From a virus, in IMG/VR virus record IMGVR_UViG_3300009553_000068, positions 1 to 25,613 of that record: DNA of 25,613 nucleotides; one strand, given 5' to 3'. Within the stretch, counting starts at the first letter, position 1; each line of letters opens with the position of its first letter. Both the position numbers and the translations under genes were made by a program. Under the pieces are notes generated by a model. That model was given only the letters and a program-made list of their open reading frames with translations. It ran no database searches and was not told the DNA's origin. Positions 1 to 7,183 of this stretch are shown here, piece after piece.

Positions 1-1
1 A

Positions 2-2080
2 GACTCTCCACCCTTCGCCATTATGTACAATATGCTCAGGGGTGCGCAGACATCACAGGATGCCATCAATAATGCAGAAATGATGGGCTTTAAATCAAAG
101 CCATCACCTGATGGCAAGACTTTCTTGATTGAGCGTGGCAAAGAAAAATACCGATACGACCCTGAAAGCATGTTTACCGGGTTTGTTGGCTCGATCAGGC
201 CGACTGCTCAAACAGCGGGAAGCATGATTGGCGGCGCTTTGGGCATTGCGGGTGGGCCTGGCGGGGTTGTGGCGGGTGGATCTGCTGGGGGCGCCGCAGG
301 GGGGCAGGCAACGGATCTTATTGCTGGCCTTGCTGAGCCACGTGGCACAACTTTCGCGCAAGAGGCTGCGCAGGGCGGTAAGGATGTTATACAGAACACG
401 GAGGCGGCATTGCTTGGAGACATTACTGGCCGCGGCATTAATGCAGCCGCTGGAGGTATATCGCAGGCTCTTGAAAAGCGGGTTGCTGATAAAGCCATTC
501 GGGCCACCGAAGCGCCAGCAGAAATGCCCACCGAAAAAACCTATCAACAATTAGTTGATGCCTTAAAAACCGGAAAGACTAAGCGAATTGCCCCCAAAAT
601 TCAGCCCAATCTTGAAATAAAGCGCATGGCCGAATCGGAGGGAATTGATTTAAACCCCTCGCACTATTCAACGAATCAAGTTTATGTTGAGGTTGAGCAG
701 GCTCTGAAGTCGCGCTCCGGCTCACTGCTGAATACTCGCGAGCAACAAGCCATCTTAAAAATGGGCGAAGCGGCAGACGATATCAAAAGCAATCTGGGGT
801 CCATGGGCGATAAATCGCAACTCAACTCAGACTATACGGCAAAGGTTTTCGATGCCATTGATGGCATAAAAAAGCAAGAAGGACCTCTTTATCAGAAAGT
901 GGCTGACGCCATCCCCGCTCAGACAAAGGTCAATCCCCGCAATACGCTTGCCTTTCTGCAGCAGCGTATCGATGAATTGGGCGGCAAAGAATTTTTGACG
1001 CCTGAAGAGCGAAAGGTTTTTGCCCGCTTTGAATCCGGCAAAGTCAATCATGCATTGCTTGACGAAACTCGCCGCCAGATTGGTGAGGGATATAACAAAC
1101 AAGGCCCCTTTAAGGATGCCTCCGATCGATTGCTCGATGGTCTTTATGGCTCGATGACCAAAGACCAAGAAGGCGTTGCCAAGGTTTTTGGCTTGGATGA
1201 TGAATATCAGATTGCCAAAAAATTGACGCAACAAAGAAAGTTTATAGAACAAAGTGTCCAGGACATTTATGGCGCCAAGGCGGTCGAGGGGGCGAAATCA
1301 GGTTTCGATCTTCAGCTATCTGCCAGACTGGATGGGGCTGTTTCAAAGCTCACCAAGGGCAATATAGCGGACTTCCGCCGAACTATTCAGCTGGTCCCTC
1401 AGGATATGCGCCAAGAGGCTGTGGGCACCTCATTAGATGCTTTATTTACCAGTGGCGCCCGCAATAAAAATAATTCGATAGGGCAGGGCTTTATCTCCGC
1501 CTATGAGCAGTTGAACAAAAATCAGCAGGCCAAGGCGGAGCTTTTTCAGTATATCCCCAAGGCAGAACAGGAGCGTATCGACAACCTTTATCAGGTAGCT
1601 AAAGGGATTTATGGGGCCAAACGTTGGGAAAATACCTCGGGGACAGCAAGGGCCATGCTGGCGGCCATGGATAAGGATCTTGGCCCCTTAGAGAAGCTCT
1701 ACGGCCTGGCCAAGCAAGTTGGGGCTACCGAGGCGGCTACATCAAGCCTGGGGGCGCCCGGTGTCGGTACGGCGGTTACATTGGCCTCAACGGCCATGGC
1801 GGCAAAGAAGGGGGCAGCAACCAAGGCAGCAGATGAATTTATTGCTTCGCCGGCCTTCGAAATGGCTTTGAATCAGTATGCCAGGGAGAATAATGCCAGG
1901 GCTTATCAACTGCTCTCAAAGAGCAAGCCCTATCAGAAATGGCTGGAAGCACAGCCGGAGCCTATCGCTTCCAGGGTGGGATCGATGGGCTTTTTTGCTT
2001 GGCTCTTTGGTCAGCCCAACCCGCAACCGCAGCCAGCAGAACAATCTTCAGCGCCAGTGCAATCCATGGAGCAACAATAA
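2..2080 (+). CDS. Large virion protein, possible podovirus DNA-ejection/internal protein (5'-truncated by window edge)
   Basis: The reading frame is open to the left edge with no stop, so the true start probably lies outside; the first in-window ATG is at 23. At least 685 residues are visible. Residues about 50-100 after that ATG form a long Gly/Ala-rich, weakly hydrophobic stretch resembling glycine-zipper membrane-interacting segments of podovirus ejection proteins. The middle (about 170-520) is charged and helical, and the C-terminus is Pro/Gln/Ser-rich. It sits directly upstream of the tailspike, where P22-like phages can carry ejection or head-completion genes. No catalytic motif (for example a lytic transglycosylase Glu motif) was recognised. 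The ejection role is inferred from position and composition only; a generic structural protein is equally possible. Confidence 0.6.
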   Translation, partial: DSPPFAIMYNMLRGAQTSQDAINNAEMMGFKSKPSPDGKTFLIERGKEKYRYDPESMFTGFVGSIRPTAQTAGSMIGGALGIAGGPGGVVAGGSAGGAAGGQATDLIAGLAEPRGTTFAQEAAQGGKDVIQNTEAALLGDITGRGINAAAGGISQALEKRVADKAIRATEAPAEMPTEKTYQQLVDALKTGKTKRIAPKIQPNLEIKRMAESEGIDLNPSHYSTNQVYVEVEQALKSRSGSLLNTREQQAILKMGEAADDIKSNLGSMGDKSQLNSDYTAKVFDAIDGIKKQEGPLYQKVADAIPAQTKVNPRNTLAFLQQRIDELGGKEFLTPEERKVFARFESGKVNHALLDETRRQIGEGYNKQGPFKDASDRLLDGLYGSMTKDQEGVAKVFGLDDEYQIAKKLTQQRKFIEQSVQDIYGAKAVEGAKSGFDLQLSARLDGAVSKLTKGNIADFRRTIQLVPQDMRQEAVGTSLDALFTSGARNKNNSIGQGFISAYEQLNKNQQAKAELFQYIPKAEQERIDNLYQVAKGIYGAKRWENTSGTARAMLAAMDKDLGPLEKLYGLAKQVGATEAATSSLGAPGVGTAVTLASTAMAAKKGAATKAADEFIASPAFEMALNQYARENNARAYQLLSKSKPYQKWLEAQPEPIASRVGSMGFFAWLFGQPNPQPQPAEQSSAPVQSMEQQ

Positions 2081-2136
2081 CCCAACTCATACAATTTCCC
2101 AGAAGTCTCTCGCTGTGAAGCGATATGGAGTACCTA

Positions 2137-4200
2137 ATGGCTTATTATCCGGCCAGTTCGTTCGTTCCGCAATTTTTTACTGATCCAGGGGTTCCCCTCG
2201 CGGGCGGTACGATCTCTGCGTATATATCCGGCAGCTCAACGCCAACACCGATGTATATTGATAATGCCGGTACCTCTGGCGGCGTATCTATTACCCTAAA
2301 TGCCCGCGGTGAGCCTCAGGTTTCCGGCAATACGGTCATTATCTGGCTGGATTCCGCCTTAAGTTATAAGTTCGTTTTGGCTGATGCATCGGCTATTAGC
2401 AAATGGACCATTAACGGCATCACCAATATCAATTATTTGATTTCAGATACCACGAATGTGGCCAATGGTGATGCATTGGTTGGGGTAAAGCGCACCCTAA
2501 CGGGCGCTATCGCCACCACTTTGCATAACTGGCTAGAGAAACAGTTCGCCAACGTTCAAGCAGATTTCGGCGCAACAGGTAATGGCACAACCGATGATAC
2601 GGCCGCCATTCAAGCCGCCTTAACCGCTTCTCAATATGTCTTTTTCCCGCCAGGCACTTATAAAGTCACGGCTACATTAACAGCACGATCTGACTCTTAT
2701 TTGCTGGGCCTGCATCCCGAATTATGCCAACTCAAAAGAACAACCGTTTATGGCGATACGATCACAGTCGGTAGCCCCGGGACTCACGCTGGCTCAATGA
2801 CCGTTGAAGGCCTTTGGTTTAATCATACCTATACGTTTAACAATGGGTCTACCTATGTAGCCGGTACATCGACCAGCATTACGAATAAAGACCCTACCTC
2901 AGTGCATCTCGCCATTAATTATGGTCAGAATGTCCGCATCAGGGATTGCTGGTTTTACGGCATTGGGTACGGGATTGAGTTTTTAGATTCGACAGTGATG
3001 TGGATCGAAAGGTGTTTATTTAACGGGATGTGGGATGCGAATGTTTCTGGGCTCCAGGATACGACCGCGGGGATCTGGCTGCATACCTCCTCATCGGCTA
3101 CACGCTGCGGCATTCTGAATATTACCGGCTGTCATATTGCAGGTTATGGCGCGGCCGCGGCAACGAATGTCACTACTCCGGAGGGCGGCGGTACCGGTAG
3201 TGTCATTGTTAGCAAGACATTAAATGCTGGCATGAAATACGGGGTTTATATTCAGTCCTGCGAACGCTTCAGTATCAACGACAATTATATTGGTGGTCAG
3301 AGTTCGCACTGTATTTATCTTTCTGCCGCGGCCGTAATTGGCCATGGCGCCATACACGACAACATGATTGATGGCGCTGCGGATTATTCTATTGTTCTGG
3401 AGTCGCAGGACAATTCGTATTTCCCCAATTTTATCAATATCCACCATAATACAGCCGTTGGATATGGCATAGAAAAAGGATTTCTCTGGGTTAAGGATAC
3501 CAGCCATACCTATTCGGCGAATTTCATCGATGTTTCGGATAACGTGGGGCAATATTATTATCGCGCGCCCATGCGTTTTGAGAAGGCCAAAGGGATTAAG
3601 CTCGCTAACAACCAGTTTTCTGGGTACAACTCGGACCACGCATTAACGACCGCCAATGATCCTTATACGATGGCTGGTGCAGTGTTTGACGCTAGCTGCG
3701 TATTTGTTGATTGCTCTGGCGATAAATGGGGCGGCGCAATCAATGATCCCTCCGGCACAAATTATTGCAAATGGGGACTCTATTTCTACTCGACCACAAA
3801 CAATAGTGCCAGCAGTCAAATTTCTGTGGGATTTGGATTAACGGGTGGCACGATCGTTGGCGGGATGGCGCAATTTTACCCCGTGCTGTCTGATAGCACC
3901 GCCATTGCGCCCACCTATACAAACAGCTGGGTAGATGCAGGCGCGCCTTATCTAATCGCAGGCTATTACCTGGATGGATTCGGTGTTGTCCATCTGCAAG
4001 GCTCGATCAAGAGCGGAACCATCAATACAGCCGCTTTCACGCTTCCCACTGGTTATCGGCCGACCTCAACATTGACCTTTGCGGTCGTTTCCAACAACAC
4101 AATCGGTGGCGTGACAGTGAGTTCCGCCGGTGTTGTTACGCCCACGTTTGGGAATAACGCTTATGTGGCACTGGACGGGATTTCATTCAGACCGAATTAA
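2137..4200 (+). CDS. Tailspike/tail fibre with pectate-lyase-like beta-helix
   Basis: Receptor-binding or glycan-degrading spike of the virion. The N-terminal about 110 residues contain the FTDPG-PLAGG-I-Y pattern and a LNARGEP segment typical of P22-type head-binding domains of podovirus spikes. A linker follows, then DFGATGNGTTDDTAAIQAAL at about residues 145-165, the hallmark entry of Pectate_lyase_3 right-handed beta-helices, then about 350 residues of short beta repeats. The last about 110 residues (GYRPTSTLTF region) look like a phage fibre C-terminal trimerisation/adhesin module. An in-frame ATG at 2125 exists, but GGAG at 2127-2130 lies 6 nt before the ATG at 2137, so 2137 is preferred. 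The substrate polysaccharide cannot be read from sequence. Confidence 0.88.
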   Translation: MAYYPASSFVPQFFTDPGVPLAGGTISAYISGSSTPTPMYIDNAGTSGGVSITLNARGEPQVSGNTVIIWLDSALSYKFVLADASAISKWTINGITNINYLISDTTNVANGDALVGVKRTLTGAIATTLHNWLEKQFANVQADFGATGNGTTDDTAAIQAALTASQYVFFPPGTYKVTATLTARSDSYLLGLHPELCQLKRTTVYGDTITVGSPGTHAGSMTVEGLWFNHTYTFNNGSTYVAGTSTSITNKDPTSVHLAINYGQNVRIRDCWFYGIGYGIEFLDSTVMWIERCLFNGMWDANVSGLQDTTAGIWLHTSSSATRCGILNITGCHIAGYGAAAATNVTTPEGGGTGSVIVSKTLNAGMKYGVYIQSCERFSINDNYIGGQSSHCIYLSAAAVIGHGAIHDNMIDGAADYSIVLESQDNSYFPNFINIHHNTAVGYGIEKGFLWVKDTSHTYSANFIDVSDNVGQYYYRAPMRFEKAKGIKLANNQFSGYNSDHALTTANDPYTMAGAVFDASCVFVDCSGDKWGGAINDPSGTNYCKWGLYFYSTTNNSASSQISVGFGLTGGTIVGGMAQFYPVLSDSTAIAPTYTNSWVDAGAPYLIAGYYLDGFGVVHLQGSIKSGTINTAAFTLPTGYRPTSTLTFAVVSNNTIGGVTVSSAGVVTPTFGNNAYVALDGISFRPN

Positions 4201-4211
4201 TGGGTGATGCG

Positions 4212-4334
4212 ATGGAATTGTTTTTAAAACGTCAACCCAGCAAAGAAGGAGCTACGCTTGGCGAGCTATTTATTGATGGAAAATTAGGCTACGTTTTTCC
4301 ATGTTATATATTTGCATATCCTATAAATGCATAA
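4212..4334 (+). pseudogene. Truncated DUF5675-like gene, cut by the HNH endonuclease segment
   Basis: From ATG 4212 the translation begins MELFLKRQPSKEGATLGELF and continues IDGKL, which matches the conserved start of DUF5675 proteins (small phage proteins found beside lysis genes; typically well over 100 residues, with a later TLED motif). Homology stops at about 4286, exactly where the antisense HNH ORF ends, and the frame then runs through foreign AT-rich DNA to a stop at 4332. Only 28 bp separate the HNH start from the endolysin, so the missing 3' part is not present downstream. Likely non-functional; family recognition is from memory of the N-terminal motif. Confidence 0.6.
4275..4284. 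repeat. Left copy of 10-bp inverted repeat bounding the HNH ORF
   Basis: GATGGAAAAT here is repeated in inverse orientation at 4815-4824, so the perfect 10-bp arms sit at the two ends of the HNH ORF. It could be a trace of how the endonuclease segment moved, or chance in AT-rich DNA. Confidence 0.4.
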
Positions 4335-4823
4335 TTCCTTAACATTGTATTTTTTGGCAATCCAAGCATAGGATGCCCCTGTTTTGTGGAGCGATCTAAT
4401 CTCAACAATTTGTTTTTCGGTTATTTTCGATTTTGGATTTTTCTCTCCAGCGCTGCATCTAAGCCCCGTTAAAACGGCATGAGATATATTTTCTTGAATA
4501 GACATAATTTCAATATTTGAAATTCTATTGTCAGTTTTTATTCCGTTAATATGATTGATGGTTTCGCCTAAAATATCAGGCTGTAAAAATGCCATTGCAA
4601 TTAATCTATGAGTAAAAAATAGCTTTGCCTTTCCATCTTTTGAAAGATGCGATAAATAATATCCATTGACGCTTTTTGCTTTCGCAAGAATTCGCTCTCT
4701 CACAAAAGAGAGGCATTTACGCTTTCCAAGTTTCGATCTATTAAGAGATTTTATTTCACCATTAGAGGATGCTTGGTATAAGCCAATATATCCAGGTATG
4801 TCTTTCCAAATAATATTTTCCAT
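4284..4823 (-). CDS. NUMOD4-HNH homing endonuclease
   Basis: Predicted free-standing homing endonuclease of 179 residues. A NUMOD4 motif (WKDIPGYIGLYQ, residues 6-17) is followed by an HNH_3 core: H72-R73, N90-H91-I-N-G, N99 and N103. The C-terminal GEKNPKSKITEKQIVEIRSL followed by YAWIAKKYNV is a typical DNA-binding NUMOD/HTH tail. The segment is markedly AT-rich relative to its neighbours and lies antisense to the late operon, which marks it as recent arrival. Its stop codon coincides with the point where DUF5675 homology ends. No clear Shine-Dalgarno precedes the ATG at 4823. Because it is antisense, it is not a normal group I intron ORF of the disrupted gene. Confidence 0.87.
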   Translation of the reverse strand: MENIIWKDIPGYIGLYQASSNGEIKSLNRSKLGKRKCLSFVRERILAKAKSVNGYYLSHLSKDGKAKLFFTHRLIAMAFLQPDILGETINHINGIKTDNRISNIEIMSIQENISHAVLTGLRCSAGEKNPKSKITEKQIVEIRSLHKTGASYAWIAKKYNVKELCIYRICKYITWKNVA

Positions 4824-4824
4824 C
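4815..4824. repeat. Right copy of 10-bp inverted repeat bounding the HNH ORF
   Basis: ATTTTCCATC is the reverse complement of 4275-4284 and covers the first codons of the HNH gene. Confidence 0.4.
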
Positions 4825-4851
4825 CATTAATTATACGGGTATAGCAGAGAA

Positions 4852-5277
4852 ATGGAAATTGTCGGAGTTAAATATTTTCAACTTGAGGAGCTTGTTGATA
4901 AACCCTATATCGATAAGTTTGGAAAAAATTCACAATGGTTTTTAGATAAAGCATTGGTACTTTGCCTTGATCGCATAAGAGAGGCGATTGGCCCATTAAT
5001 TATTAATAATTGGAAAACAGGCGGTCTTTATCATGAGTCAGGGCTGCGTATGCCAACCGCAGAAACCGGCGCACAATTTAGCCAGCATAAATATGGAAAT
5101 GCGTTTGACCTTAAACCTCAAAAAATCAGTGTTCATGAACTCTTTTATCATATCTACCACCAGCAATTTCTTTATCCGCAAATCACCGCTATTGAGAACC
5201 CTGAAAAAACTATGACGTGGCTACATGTTGATTCTAGATGGCATGAAGGCGACGGCATGATTATCGTGGAGCCTTAA
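4852..5277 (+). CDS. Endolysin, peptidase M15-like (D,D-/L,D-carboxypeptidase fold)
   Basis: Predicted zinc peptidase that cleaves peptidoglycan stem or cross-link peptides at lysis. The 141-residue size fits single-domain phage M15A enzymes. Visible metal ligands are H79 and D86 in SQHKYGNAFDL and H125 in TWLHVDSRW, with E115 as a possible catalytic base; R66 in GLRMP is the usual conserved Arg. There is no signal peptide, so export should depend on the holin encoded immediately downstream (TAA directly followed by ATG). Start at 4852 follows a weak purine-rich GCAGAGAA. No separate Rz/Rz1 spanin pair was recognised. Confidence 0.85.
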   Translation: MEIVGVKYFQLEELVDKPYIDKFGKNSQWFLDKALVLCLDRIREAIGPLIINNWKTGGLYHESGLRMPTAETGAQFSQHKYGNAFDLKPQKISVHELFYHIYHQQFLYPQITAIENPEKTMTWLHVDSRWHEGDGMIIVEP

Positions 5278-5685
5278 ATGCCGCTTGATCCCATAACCGC
5301 AGCACTCGATATCGGCGGGAAATTGATTGATCGCTTATGGCCTGACAAAGCACAAGCCGATGCAGCAAAATTGGAATTGCTCAAGCTTCAGCAGTCCGGC
5401 GAGCTGGCCGAGATGACCGGGCAGCTAGAGATCAACAAGGTCGAGGCTGCCAGTGCTAGCGTATTTGTGGCCGGCTGGAGACCCTTCATAGGCTGGACTT
5501 GCGGAATGGCACTTGTCTACACATTCCTGCTCTATCCATTGCTCCAATGGGTGGCTGCGCTGCTACAACCCAATATGCCGATCCCGGTCCTGGTCAACAT
5601 GGATATGCTCTGGGAGCTTATGTTCGGCATGCTGGGATTTGGTGGATTGAGAACGTTTGAGAAGCTGAAGGGCGTGACAAAATAA
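5278..5685 (+). CDS. Holin, GTA_holin_3TM-like
   Basis: 135 residues. The N-terminal half is charged and amphipathic (about 1-60, DPITAALDIGGKLIDRLWPD start typical of 3TM holins). Hydrophobic segments follow at about 62-95 (VFVAGWRPFIGWTCGMALVYTF then LLYPLLQWVAALL) and 105-125 (LWELMFGMLGFGGLRT), ending with a basic tail. WRPFIGW is the conserved signature. It forms the inner-membrane lesion that releases the endolysin encoded just upstream. The genes abut without spacing, so translation is probably coupled. A U-tract terminator follows directly. Confidence 0.88.
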   Translation: MPLDPITAALDIGGKLIDRLWPDKAQADAAKLELLKLQQSGELAEMTGQLEINKVEAASASVFVAGWRPFIGWTCGMALVYTFLLYPLLQWVAALLQPNMPIPVLVNMDMLWELMFGMLGFGGLRTFEKLKGVTK

Positions 5686-5686
5686 T

Positions 5687-5721
5687 ATGCATAGAAAACC
5701 GCAAAATCTATGCATGTTTTT
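5687..5721 (+). terminator. Rho-independent terminator after the lysis genes
   Basis: A 9-bp stem (ATGCATAGA 5687-5695 with TCTATGCAT 5707-5715) has an 11-nt loop and is followed by GTTTTT. It starts 2 nt after the holin stop codon and probably ends late transcription before the opposing glycosyltransferase gene. Confidence 0.7.
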
Positions 5722-5728
5722 GGGAAAT

Positions 5729-5777
5729 ATATAGCAAAGTTACTGTGGTTTATCAAAAATCAGTAACTTTGCTATAT
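5729..5777. repeat. 17-bp perfect inverted repeat at the 3' end of the glycosyltransferase gene
   Basis: ATATAGCAAAGTTACTG (5729-5745) and its exact reverse complement (5761-5777) surround a 15-nt loop. The right arm encodes the last glycosyltransferase residues (SKVTDF region), and the loop holds its stop codon (5753-5755). No strong U-tract follows on either strand. It may be a bidirectional transcription stop or the scar of cargo acquisition. Confidence 0.75.
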
Positions 5778-6724
5778 TCAGCGACTGATTGCAGCGACAA
5801 GATGGCCCACCGTAAAAAAGCATGTACCCGTTTCCCCGGCCAAAACATGGCTTGCCTGTAGCGTTCACGGCTTCCGGCTTTATCGCCATGCTGCTTGAGG
5901 GCATAAGCCAGGGAGCAAAGTTTGAATGAGACCGCTTCGGCGAATCGTGTTTTGTTTTGCAATAGAGCGGTTTTATGATGGGATTTCAGGACTTCAACGC
6001 CACCGTTCATTTGCCGAACGATGTAGGCATAAGGATTATCGTTCCCAGAATGTAAACCCATTATCGCCATAGGTCTATCGAGATAGCTAAGACCAAATCG
6101 ATCGCATAACCGTAAAGCCAAGTCGAAATCCTCGCAATACCTGATTCCTCTATTCCAACCGCCCACCTTCATCAATGCAGAACGCTTGACCAGGAAGGTC
6201 GGTGGAAACGCTGGGAAGCCACGCAGAAGCAATTCTACCGCACTGGTCGGACCGAGCTTGTACCAACCGGGGATAGGCTGCTCCGCGAGCGATTCGAGGT
6301 ATTCCATGGCCCATGGGAAATTAATCCTATTACCTGGTAAGGTCTCATCAGGGCGGTCCTCATGGATTCGGCGCAGGTCAGCGATCAGAAAATCGACAGG
6401 CTCTACAGCAAGGATATTCTGTAGCTGTTCGAGCTTATCGGCAGGCCACCAATCATCAGCGTCGAGGTAAGCGATATATTCGGCGGTTGAAGCCTCGGAG
6501 CCTGTTTGGCGGGCTGCCGCGGCCCCTCCATTCGATTGCCTGAGAAATCGTATTGGCAGATCGACTGACAACTCGGCAACCACGGTCGCCGTCTCATCGG
6601 TCGAGCCATCGTCAACGATGATAATTTCAGCGGGCTGGACTGTCTGAGCTTTGACGCTCGCAAGCGCTCTACCTATTGTCCGGGCAGCATTGTACGCAGG
6701 AATAACAACGGCAATATTAAACAC
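5753..6724 (-). CDS. Family 2 glycosyltransferase (cargo gene)
   Basis: Transfers a sugar from a nucleotide-sugar donor; the GT-A fold is clear. VVIPAYNAARTIGRAL opens the protein, VDDGSTDET is at residues 37-45, and the metal-binding D88-A-D90-DW motif follows. GGWNRGIRYCEDFDLALRL (about 200-218) matches the ED acceptor/catalytic region. Length 323 is normal for a soluble or peripheral GT2; no strong membrane helices are seen. It stands alone between the lysis genes and int, opposite in direction to both. P22-like phages carry O-antigen-modifying gtr genes near attP, so a surface-polysaccharide conversion role is a reasonable inference. However, no flippase or GtrA/GtrB partners are present, so the acceptor is unknown. 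Confidence 0.88.
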   Translation of the reverse strand: MFNIAVVIPAYNAARTIGRALASVKAQTVQPAEIIIVDDGSTDETATVVAELSVDLPIRFLRQSNGGAAAARQTGSEASTAEYIAYLDADDWWPADKLEQLQNILAVEPVDFLIADLRRIHEDRPDETLPGNRINFPWAMEYLESLAEQPIPGWYKLGPTSAVELLLRGFPAFPPTFLVKRSALMKVGGWNRGIRYCEDFDLALRLCDRFGLSYLDRPMAIMGLHSGNDNPYAYIVRQMNGGVEVLKSHHKTALLQNKTRFAEAVSFKLCSLAYALKQHGDKAGSRERYRQAMFWPGKRVHAFLRWAILSLQSVAEYSKVTDF

Positions 6725-6924
6725 GGGCGTTCCCTCGATTTTTTGTTATACACCCCAGTACAGCATGCCAAGCTTTACGATGATCGCTATTGCAATAGCC
6801 GCGGCCAATGTTTCGAGCAGAAGGCGTGTGGCCGACACAGCATAATCCGTTTAGGGTTGTTGGGGATGAGCTTAGCAGAAAGTAAATGGGTGAATAGGTA
6901 CAGAAACGATCAGTCAACATTGCA

Positions 6925-6954
6925 GTGCTCCAACGATCCGCCATGGTTTGGAGC
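6925..6954. repeat. GTGCTCCA-N-TTGGAGC element, upstream copy
   Basis: GCTCCA (6927-6932) and TGGAGC (6949-6954) form an inverted repeat with a 16-nt spacer containing GATCCGCCA. The 7145-7178 element shares GTGCTCCA, TCCGCCA and TTGGAGC in the same order, so this looks like a duplicated binding site for integrase, an excision factor or a regulator. Confidence 0.5.
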
Positions 6955-7080
6955 GAGATTGACATCTATTTGAAATTAAACGCTAATTAATTGTGTAAAT
7001 CCAGTCCATCATCGGCGCACAACAAAACCTATTAAGCTCGAATTTATCAGTGTTTTCAATCAATTAAAATTGTCCATTCG

Positions 7081-7100
7081 CCGCTTCGAAGCGGTTTATT
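7081..7100 (+). terminator. Palindromic hairpin with T-rich tail upstream of int
   Basis: CCGCTTCGAAGCGG is a perfect 14-bp palindrome that can fold as CCGCT/AGCGG and is followed by TTTATT and more pyrimidine-rich sequence. Directional on the + strand, it could stop read-through into int. Confidence 0.5.
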
Positions 7101-7141
7101 CCTGTCTTTTCTTGCTTGTTTTTCACCATTTTTGCTAGTGT

Positions 7142-7181
7142 GGTGCTCCAGCAGTCCGCCAAACCCGATTCTTGGAGCACC
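7142..7181 (+). promoter_or_regulatory. Inverted repeat that masks the int ribosome-binding site
   Basis: GGTGCTCCA (7142-7150) pairs perfectly with TGGAGCACC (7173-7181). The only Shine-Dalgarno for int, GGAG at 7174-7177, lies in the right arm, 6 nt before ATG 7184. In RNA this 9-bp stem (22-nt loop) would hide the ribosome site. As DNA it could be an operator. Either would restrain integrase synthesis. Confidence 0.55.
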
Positions 7182-7183
7182 CT

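Larger units (their letters stand above)
6725..7183. other. Gene-poor region between glycosyltransferase and int; candidate attP region
   Basis: No convincing gene was found; reading frames here are short and lack ribosome sites. Visible items are a GTGCTCCA...TTGGAGC element at 6925-6954, an AT-rich stretch about 6970-7075, a CCGCTTCGAAGCGG hairpin with T-rich tail at 7081-7100, and a 9-bp inverted repeat over the int ribosome site. In lambda/P22-type phages attP lies beside int, so the core and arm sites may be here. No host flank is present to define a core by comparison. Confidence 0.5.

Noticed and set aside
104-554. Long frames on both strands over the Gly/Ala-rich start of the first gene
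   Set aside because: They are antisense or shifted shadows of the repetitive GC-rich coding sequence, with Arg/Pro/Cys-rich composition and no ribosome sites.
7141-7181. Reading the int-proximal inverted repeat as a tRNA 3' end (att core)
   Set aside because: No T-arm consensus or acceptor pairing was found, and the repeat is explained by symmetry over the ribosome site.
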